Below are positions 55,666 through 64,000 of a stretch of DNA of 64,000 nucleotides, piece by piece. The DNA is taken from NCBI GenBank assembly GCA_009599575.1, contig VWND01000075.1:868001-932000 (forward strand), given 5' to 3'. The number at the start of each line of letters is the position of its first letter. Positions within the stretch are counted from its first letter, which is position 1. The position numbers and the translations under genes are program-made. This stretch comes from Blumeriella jaapii. Taxonomy: Eukaryota > Ascomycota > Leotiomycetes > Helotiales > Drepanopezizaceae. The notes under the pieces were generated by a model. That model saw only the letters and a program-made list of their open reading frames with translations, was not told the origin of the DNA and made no database searches.

Positions 55666-58600
55666 GCAACGCATCTGGGCCGGATCAATCTGTCCTGCAT
55701 GTCACTGTGAGAGCGTAATCCTGCAGTGTGATTTGGAGCCGATCGGTCATTGACAATGGGTATCTGGCGTTGCGCAGGGATGCATGGCGATGGGCGCGTT
55801 GATGAATAGGATACCCACCAAGGTCTTTAACTTTGTATTCGTGAATACACTACAATCAGGTTTCTCGAGCTCACTATAGATGGTAAGTTCCGTTGGTATG
55901 TGTATGGGATCGCTCGGATACGTCGCTGTGCAACTTCTTTTTGGAACTCCGGTTACCGTTGCACAGGTCGGCGAGGCCGGATAGGCACCTCGCTAAGAGT
56001 AGATATCTGCAGACACTATTGAAGGAATATGCAAGTCAGCCCAATAGCCGCTCGAAGGATTAGGGTTAGGATCTCGATGCAAGATGAAGTCTCGGAGAAT
56101 TCCCATACTTGAATCATCAGCCATACCACGTAATGCAACATGTAAGCCAGAACCAAAACCCAGGTTTGCATTAGAAATTTTCATATTTCTAATTATTGTA
56201 CGCAGGCAACAAGGCAGACACGGGATGTTTACAGATAGCTAGTTAGCGCATTGCTAGAAGCAAAGACGTTGACCACCGATAGATCCACTGACCAACGATA
56301 CCCAAAATCAGACATGGTAATCTTTTCCAGAGCGTGTACGCAATATAGAGCGCAATCATACGAAGTTAAAGCACGGAAGAGTTTCAACATTGCTTTAGCT
56401 TTGTTTACATTTAGCCGAAAGATATTCCAGGCACCTGCCAAAGAAACACAACTAACCTCCAAGAAATCTCCGTATCAATTTATTATTCTAGCTATCTGAG
56501 ATGGATAGATGCTCTACTCGTACATATAAAACTTCAGTCAATTCTTTTTATCATACTGTACGCAGAATTTTCTGACCCTCAGGTTAACAACACTCCCCAA
56601 ATCCTCAAAATACTTTCAGCCCACAACTTACTCCCAGCGCCTTTTCCCGACTAGCGTGTACAAGATCATTACAGACAACCCTAGAGGTAAGTTTGACGCC
56701 CTTTTTCGCCTCAACCTCTACAATCCCACACTAGCACAGCATCCGACAATCTCCAAACTGAACCCCCACTCCAACCAAACCAAATGCAACACACTCCGTG
56801 GCGTAACAGTGCCACGCCAGCCTCTGGATGGAGATATGGGTTCGATTCCCGCAGTGGTCTCTGGATCCTTCTTGATATATGCATTGGAAACACAACTGAT
56901 GCCAAGAGAGAACCTTTTTTTTTTGATTGGGCGGATGGATTTGTAAGAGGTGCTGCAGACTTATGTTCCAATTGCTGGTCTTGAAGGGTGGAGTATGTGG
57001 GTTTGCGTGAATACTGGTCAAAGAGCTTGATGGTTTTTGAGAAGGGCATTTGTCGTGCGCTGGAAACCAACGGTTGAGAGGGTGGGAGGACATGAGGGTA
57101 TTCGTATAGTAACTAAGCATTAAATTGCTTCAATTGCTGATATACTATCTGTGCTAAATTATCTGGAAAACATACGTATTCAGCAATTTCAATCCTTCTC
57201 ATCTGACTTTAATCCGCAGAACCCTACCTCCTTGTCCCCTAGACCACTCCCTTTTATCAAACTTTACCAGGCAATACAGCATCTCCACCAATCAAGAATA
57301 CATTAAAGAGGGTTTGATTCGAATCTAAATTATTTCCTTTAAGCGATGGACCCGGTAGCCAGCTACCGCTGGGGTAATTATTTACATATGTACATAGCTA
57401 CAATCCATGTAGTCCATAACATACTGGCTAAAACAATCTCTATATGACCTGCACCTTCCACGGACAATCCAGCCGCTTCAGAACGTCTCTGCTGCAGATC
57501 TCGGTTCCCAGCAGAGTCCGAGAATGTGGCATTCCTAGCTACTCCGAAATGAGACGCCGCGATTCGTCTTTTGTATAACTTCGGTGTAGGCGGACCACCG
57601 ACAGCGATGGTTGGGTTGTTGGGTAATCGAAAAGCTTTTCGATGAGGATATAATAACCCCCGCCCGCCCAGCCCGTGTGATATCTTCGAAATTGATGTTT
57701 CTCCGTTGCCATAGCCATGGCGTGCATCTACCGGATTGGAAATTTCGTAGCCGGTTGCTAGTCCACGACTGGGGAAACTGCAGCGCATATCATGAAGCGA
57801 GGTTTACGGAACAAAAACTGATGAAAATAGATTTTGTTCAGCAGCTTTGGAGAGAGGCTGACCACCGATAGCTACCTAGTGCTTTTTGTGGCTAGCCTTT
57901 TGATCGGGTATAGTCCCTGGAACATAGCCTTTGATGTAGCAAGGCGGAGAAAGGCGAACTTGTTTGAGAGGAATCGCGGAAGTAGGACGGCGTGAACTTG
58001 TCTGCTCCATAAATTATATATAGAGGGCTCGTTGGTGGAGAGACCCGAGTTGAGTTCGACTAAGGTTGTATTCGAGATCTGCCGGGTGCACAGGCGGCAA
58101 AGTGGAATCTCATGCAAGGGGCGTCGTGGCGGTTTCGCATAGTATCCATGATCTCGACTGAAGGAGGTAGAATTTTTCTTGCCATCAGAGGTCGAGTCGA
58201 GATCACGAGTCGATGGGTATCGAAATGTCGAGGCTATCTCTATTTCGGGCGAGGTTCGACTGGTGGGCTCGAACCCTGTCTTCTTCAAAAAGCTTGAACC
58301 GACTCGTGAACTTTACATTCGACGTTTCTTAACTCGGATGTGAAGAGTTGTGTACTGACGCATAGCTTCTGAGCAAGATTCAGCTTGTCTCTTGGGCGAC
58401 TTCGTAAATATGATGACCAGACTCAATGGGCAGGACTGACTTTTAGTGACATATCCAACTGTCAAAGTCCGGCAACAGTTTGTTGTCAACAACGAGCTCA
58501 CAGCAATAGAATCGAGAAGTTGCAATCTGGGCGCCAGGGTAAATGGAGGTGGGTAACAGAGCCACGCCGGCGAGTGTTCCAACGATCCACAAGAGCCGGT

Positions 58601-58769
58601 TTCCAAGTACGAACAGGTCGCAAGTAATGCGATGACAACACAACAGCGATTCATCGAGACGGACAGGATCGAAGGGCTGACAATGTAGACAAGTGGCTGA
58701 AACCAGAGCTTGGTGATTTATGGGGAATAAAGTTGATGGAAGTCGATCTCGCAACTACGGCTCCGCCAG
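55666..58769. other. 3.1-kb convergent intergenic region
   Basis: 3' flanks of the WD40-like gene (plus) and the CFEM receptor gene (minus). Ordinary composition with a few A/T runs (56920). Apart from the tRNA-like block at 56785-56870 I see nothing that can be supported. Open frames of 60-140 residues are scattered on both strands with no domain signal. Confidence 0.45.
56785..56870 (+). other. tRNA-like sequence with pol III B box (not a functional tRNA)
   Basis: GTGGCGTAACAGTGCCAC (56799-56816) resembles a D-arm/A box, and GGGTTCGATTCCC (56839-56851) is a perfect B-box/T-loop match. No 7-bp acceptor stem can be formed, the T stem is mismatched at its base and the anticodon arm is unconvincing. 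It may be a tRNA pseudogene, a SINE-type remnant or an extra pol III B-box site. Confidence 0.3.
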
Positions 58770-60411
58770 TCACTTCTTGCTGGGAATCGGCGTGCCGTTA
58801 TCATCTTTCTCGTGATGAAGACTGGTGTCATCACTCGTTCCTGACTTCATCTCGTAAGACACGCTACTATCGGTCGTGATATTTAACCCGCGACTGGATA
58901 TAGGCTGCTGGGCACTCTCATCGTCAGGGAGTCGAGAATGGCGGAGCTTCGAACCCATCTTCTGTCCCCAGCTTCGATTTGTGTTATTTCGGGAGTAAGC
59001 AGAAGACTGGCTGTTGGTTCCCGGCAGCCACAGCATGACTAGTGGCCGGATACACATCAAGCAGGCGCAAATAACAGCAGTGAAGCACTCAATCTCCGAC
59101 CAGACGATGACATCGACGTAGGCCCCTGGTATTCAGAGTCAGTCATATGAAGCTAGACAGGATTGGGATACTCACATGTCTGGTCTATAGTATTTCCATA
59201 GGACGCGATATGTGTGAGCCGGATGATACTTGTGACGCACGCACTGGGAATGTTAGACACCTTTTTCTGCGAACATGTTCAGGGGCAACATACAATGATC
59301 CCAATGCAAACATGAATCCAAGGGCAATGCGCTTCCGGAGGCCCAGGTTCAGACGTTTCAACTCGACGACCGGAAGAACCATGATGGCAAAGTCCTCAAA
59401 AATACTAAACCCGGCGCCGCTATAGATCAATGCTTGCAAGTTTATGCAGGATCCAGAGAGCTCTCGGTTCCAAACTGATCGGACAGGAGAGCACTGAAAC
59501 GCCACAGCGAAGAAAAACGCAATAGCATGGAGAGCTATAAAAACCAGACCACACGTAGCGACCGCACGAAAGCGCTGGCTGGGAAAGATTCGAATGTAAA
59601 GCAGTATGATAGACGCTTTTGGAAGCGTCTGTATCATTACATAAATCAATTGGACTGCGTAGAATATCTGGCAATTGTGTGAGAACGAGATCATCCGGTT
59701 CGGTTGAGGGGGTCTTACCTTTAAGAGCGGCGGTATATCCTCTGGTGGGACGCTGTAAAAGTGCTTCCCTAGACCCAACTGAGGCGCAGCTGAAAGGGGC
59801 ATCAGTATATCTCTTGCGCAGGAAGCAGCACAACACGTACGGTAGAATGAAAGTACGGTCAATGGTATCATGAAGATGGTAGCCGCAAGAATAGTGTAAT
59901 CATCCCACCAAAGCGTCTGGGCGATCAGAGCTCTTGAAATGAAGCGAAGGATGATGATCGGGTAGGCAAATGCGGCTAGAATTATTGATGTGCGTGTGAA
60001 ATAAGAAATCCGAGAACGTTGCGGTACTCCGTAACAAACTTCGGTTTGGAAGACAGTCAGAGAAGCTGGGCCAGTTAGCTGTAGCTCCGTCTGGGGATTC
60101 CCGCGACAGAATTATCAACTTACTATATTGCTCAGTGACATTACACGTTTCCAGCACACACATAGAGACATCGTATTGCAAATCGTCGTTCGTGCACATG
60201 CAGTTTCGGATATCGGTAAACTCGCACTTCGCTGGAGGTAGAACTTTAATTGCACATTGCATCTGTAACTCCGTGTTAACATACATAGTCGTCAAGATCT
60301 ATCGACACTCACTGTACAGGGTGGAAAGTCTGTCAATAATCGCGTGATGTTGACCTGCGCAAGGGCGGCGCCCAACAACGCCGCTGAACACAGCCAACGG
60401 GACCAAATCAT
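58770..60411 (-). CDS. CFEM-domain seven-transmembrane (Pth11/rhodopsin-like) receptor-like protein
   Basis: Seven exons, read downward: 60411-60313, 60262-60124, 60065-59841, 59789-59719, 59667-59294, 59243-59176, 59125-58770 (443 residues, phases agree, introns 50-58 nt). The ATG at 60411 opens a signal peptide (MIWSRWLCSAALLGAALA). Residues 30-90 are a CFEM domain (PPCTMQC, AKCEF, NCMC, SMCVLETC, EVCYG, eight cysteines). Then come seven membrane segments of the fungal rhodopsin-like domain, with WWDDYT, LGLGKHF, PKASIILLYIRIF and GSFACVTSIIRL. The cytosolic tail is Ser/Thr-rich. In plant pathogens such proteins (Pth11) sense surface cues. The role here is inferred from family only. An in-frame ATG further up (MGFRLRTF) would mask the signal peptide. 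Confidence 0.9.
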
Positions 60412-63400
60412 TGCGGCGTGCAAAACGAAGGTTCGTAGGCGGAATCCCATGCGCTTTCTAACGGGGAAAGCTTCGAATTTATGATTTACAGCTGCCGGGA
60501 ATTCCAAAATTGACCAGTTCTCGGTTCTCGGTAAAGGTAACACAGCAGAAAGTGGTACCCTCGAAACACAGCAGCTGGGCTGAGGAGGTCAGCCAGGTGA
60601 TACTTACTGTACTTATCGACGATCAGCTATTGAGACGAACGTCCCGGAGCCTAGTTGATGGCCAGATCATCGATCGTCTTCTGGGGGGGGCAATAGTCCC
60701 TGAATGCAAGCTTAGCTTTGCGCCAGATGCACGGGAAGAGCGAAGAGTCGTTGCGCCTTTGAGGGAGCTAAAACACTAAATAGTGATAGGCGAGCGTTAG
60801 GCGTAAGACCGTTGTGCGGTGACCAATAAGGCGAATGGGGTACACAGCAGTATGCTGTCATCGCACACAACTTGTAACTTCTGTAGGATGTCCTCGAGCA
60901 GACGACAGGTAACAGGGGGGACGATCGCCTCCCGCTTCCCGAGGGCCGAGTAAGGAACAGACAAAACTGAGACAAAGGTGCCAAAGCGCCGCAGATTCAA
61001 CCCTCCGAACGTGCAGTCTTTGATGTAGGAAGTCCTGTCCGATCGGTATTGAATGGAAGATTCGAATTGCTTGCCCCTGAGAAAGATGAGCGTTTGCCCC
61101 TGGCCTACGCTGAGGGCCATCTGTATCGGTATGTTGACACCGCTTAGCTGCCCGCTTCGGCTAATGCACGGCATTCGCCAGTAGCATGTACAACGGCCGA
61201 TCTGTGTCTGTTGGTCGGGGTCGGCACAGTTGCCGGACGCCAAACAAAACATAGGTACCTATATAAATAGCTTTTGAAATGCCATGATGGAACGCTGAAC
61301 AGCGATAAATCATCAGGTCATGACGAACCATCTTGTCTGCTCTGTCAACCCTTGGCTTCGGTAGCTCTTGTGGCAAGGAAGTATTGTTTCCAAGCTTTCA
61401 AGTTCCGCATCAGATTGTCGAAAGCTACAGTACTGCACCCACCCAATTCAAAAGAAGAACCACTCTTTCGCGGCGACCCTTTGCGCTTGCTGTTTTTCTT
61501 CATTTGTGGGCCGGGCTGGGTTTGTAGTCATAGAAAGTCCAGATGCTAGACCTCGAGAACATGAGGAGATGGCAAGAGCCCCGGTCCTCGATCTCAACCG
61601 GCATATGGCAACAATGTTGGATATTGTCGTCTGCGTTTTGGTTCTCTGGCTTTGCTTCGATTATTGATCTCGATGGGGATACTGACTGAGCCTTTGGGTG
61701 TTCGATTTGATAGGTGGCGTATGTACTGTACTGTACAGTACTGTAGCAGGAAGAGTTGTAGCCAAGCTTTTCGAATCTTTGAATCACAATTATGTAAGCT
61801 ATCACATGACCTAACATGCTAGTCAGAATGCCATAGGAATCTTTTTACCACTTACAACCAAGACCAAACTTGCAATCATGGATAAGTTAGCACCGGTCCA
61901 CCGCAAATCATTCAGTCGTCGACCAATCAAGGCGTCAGTAGTCGTCGAAAAGCTCGTCACCCTCAACGGTAATCCCCATGCTAGGTCCTTGCAACAGAAG
62001 CTACTTCCTCTGGTTTGCGGCCGGGAATTGGACGGTCTTGAAGAGTGATCCTCCTTCGAATTTGAGTATCACCAATAACCTACCTCGTTATGGAATGAGG
62101 AAATGATCTCGAACGGAATGACACTTTGTCTGGCCATCGCCTAGACCTCCGATCATTGATCGCCAGATCATTACCATTCATGAATGGGAACAGCGCAATG
62201 AGTCTGGGGGAGTGACTGTAGGAGAATCTCTGCTTGCCCGGCTGGGCACAGCAATGCGTTGAACACTCTGATCGCACACCCTAGCTTCACAGTCTATGGC
62301 AATGTACTGTACGACAATCGAATACAATTTCGGCTTGAAGTTTCTCGAAGTCGACCGCTCTTGTTCTCAAATTTTCCTAAATCCCGGGTTACGCAGTGAG
62401 GAGTCTTACATCCTGGCCTTTTGTCACTAAGCCACATGATGCTAAAACTTCGGACTCTAGCGATACCTTCTCTATTGTGCCCAAGACTGCTCCCATGCGC
62501 AAAGCTCTTTCTCTAGGTACGTCTCTCTCACTTCTCTCCCGGCTTCATCTCTAAGGTAGGCAGTGTGAATAAGAGTTGTTCACAGAAATCGCAGGTCATT
62601 CTTCTCGACTCTGCCTCGATAGCAGGAATGCGTCATGTCGTTCCCTCCCTTACAACTCCTCTTGATGGCTTTATAGCTAGTTTTACGTATCCCACTGGGG
62701 TATGCTTCCCTATCGTGTTTGATGTTTCGTGGTTCTCGGCAACAGACTCGCCACGTTGCTTACTTCTTCTTGCGCAGTTGCTGTCTTTTTTTTTCTCATT
62801 TCAAAACCACTCATTAGTGACATGAGACAAGGAAAACCAGCTGACACAAGCAGCTCCAAAATACGGCCACCGCTCTGCGCGATTAAAACCTTCCTTTGCA
62901 TCGAATTAGAAATTGGCCTCGAAGCCGCTGTTCATGGAGCTGCTTGTTTCCCGCTGCTCGATAGGCACAGACATAGCTATATGCCTGTTTATAACAAGAA
63001 TCATTGCAATTATCTGTCGCTAGAGAAAATCTGCTCCAGAACTCAGGGTTCGGGTATCGTTCTCTCAGCAGGTCTTGTCCATCAACTCCCGTTGCTAAAG
63101 AAGGACCGCCAAGCCCTATCGTACGGATCTTCTCAGGTCAACACTGATCAACATTAAAGCGACCTAATCGCGCCTCACACGAGCCATACCCGAACGAGCG
63201 CAGCCTGTGAAACGATTTTCAATCTCGCTCTTGGATTGAGCAGAGTGACTTCTGCCCAAGCTTGAAGATCTCTCTCCCCTCTCGATGGAGCTAGTAAAAT
63301 CGAGCTTCTCTCACCTCATCACCCAACAGTGCCATCCAGTAATACAAGTCGCTGCAAAACAGGATCCATCAGTCGTACTTTGAAAGACGTGTGATGTAAC

Positions 63401-64000
63401 AGCATTTGCGCATCAGCAGCCAGATTCGTCAAGCCGTGCTCTGCCGACGATGACGATGCTGCCAAGAGCAACAACCCCTCTATCACACGCCCCTCGAACA
63501 AAGAGATGGAGATGCTCAGCCAAGCTGTCTCTTGGGCTATGAGAGATAACAGCCGTTTCTGCCAATTGGAAACCGAGAAACGGAAAATCCACAGCAGATT
63601 TCGTCCCACGCATCGAGCAGGTTGGCGTCCAGTGCCATGTCCAACCATACATCTATCTCGCTGGCACCATTTATTGTTGGTACCACGACGATAAGCAACG
63701 GCCAGTCCGAATCAAGGTGCTGGCGTGCCTATATCTTCCTCTTCCACATTGCATGCACAGTCTGTTGCGAGCGTATAATTGGCTGCACTTGAACAACAAC
63801 TTAGAAATTCGAGGTTGTTGTGACAAGCGCTCGGGTTCATGCATGGGGCTGGATTCTCAACTAACGATTTTCTTAGCTCTAATCATCCCATGGACCGAGC
63901 CCGAACTCAATTCACGCAGATCGGGTGAAGTTCCACAAAACAAGCACAAATCCTGGGGAATCGTGGCTTGGCTGCTCTATCACTGAGTGGAAATGGATGC
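60412..64000. other. 3.6-kb terminal region without supported genes
   Basis: The promoter of the CFEM gene lies at the left. A 151-residue minus-strand frame (61252-60797) and a 56-residue plus frame (61878-62048, MDKLAPVHRKSFSRRP) lack domain, splice or targeting signals. A TACTG/TACAG palindromic run lies at 61720-61745 and a shorter one at 62304. Nothing else can be named. Confidence 0.4.
61720..61745. repeat. Palindromic GTACTGTAC/GTACAGTAC run
   Basis: TACTG units switch to TACAG in the middle, so most of the 26 bases form an inverted repeat. This is the same family of motifs as at 12542-12716. Confidence 0.8.

Noticed and set aside
58240..58290. tRNA on the minus strand (GGGTTCGAGCCC near 58252)
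   Set aside because: The T-arm-like block lacks matching stems and no acceptor or anticodon arm can be built.
60797..61252. 151-residue minus-strand frame with several cysteines
   Set aside because: No signal peptide, domain or intron support. Length is within chance for this interval.

Overview
This is a nuclear segment of a filamentous ascomycete (Pezizomycotina). The evidence is short GT..AG introns of about 46-70 nt with CTAAC/CTGAC-type branch sites, lineage-typical genes (a CFEM-domain 7TM receptor-like protein, a bZIP-like regulator with a fungal regulatory domain, a 2EXR-like protein), and AT-rich, stop-riddled Ty3/gypsy elements that look mutated by repeat-induced point mutation (RIP). 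I cannot name the species.

Layout. Bases 1-2.8 kb are simple repeats. 2.8-4.5 kb holds a four-exon gene for an Arg/Ser-rich protein. 4.5-9.1 kb is non-coding with hexamer microsatellites. 9.1-10.8 kb (minus) is a bZIP-like transcription factor, and 13.1-16.3 kb (minus) is the ribosome-quality-control factor Rqc2/NEMF. 17.9-18.5 kb has a fragmentary 2EXR-like gene. 19.9-24.9 kb (plus) is a six-exon NFX1/ZNFX1-type RNA helicase related to fission yeast Hrr1.

From 27.1 to 41.2 kb there is a three-level nest of mobile DNA. A TA-flanked element with terminal inverted repeats contains Ty3/gypsy copy A (27991-40818, target duplication GTATC). Copy A in turn contains Ty3/gypsy copy B of the same family (30332-36747, target duplication CAATC). 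Both copies are on the minus strand and dead.

After the nest come a LigB-type extradiol dioxygenase broken by a 2-nt slip (42.2-43.0 kb, minus), a divergent 1092-residue GT2-like membrane protein whose usual acidic metal motif is replaced (43.8-47.0 kb, plus), an 11-exon amino acid permease with 14- and 17-nt micro-exons and two GC-AG introns (48.5-50.9 kb, minus), a 1068-residue WD40-like protein of unknown role (52.1-55.7 kb, plus), and a CFEM-7TM protein (58.8-60.4 kb, minus). The last 3.6 kb has no gene I can support.

The genes are typical scattered single fungal genes; I see no biosynthetic cluster. The most informative part is the nested transposon block. Its insertion history can be read exactly from the target duplications and the LTR subfamily differences. 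A probable RNA-silencing helicase lies about 2 kb away, though that proximity may be coincidence.
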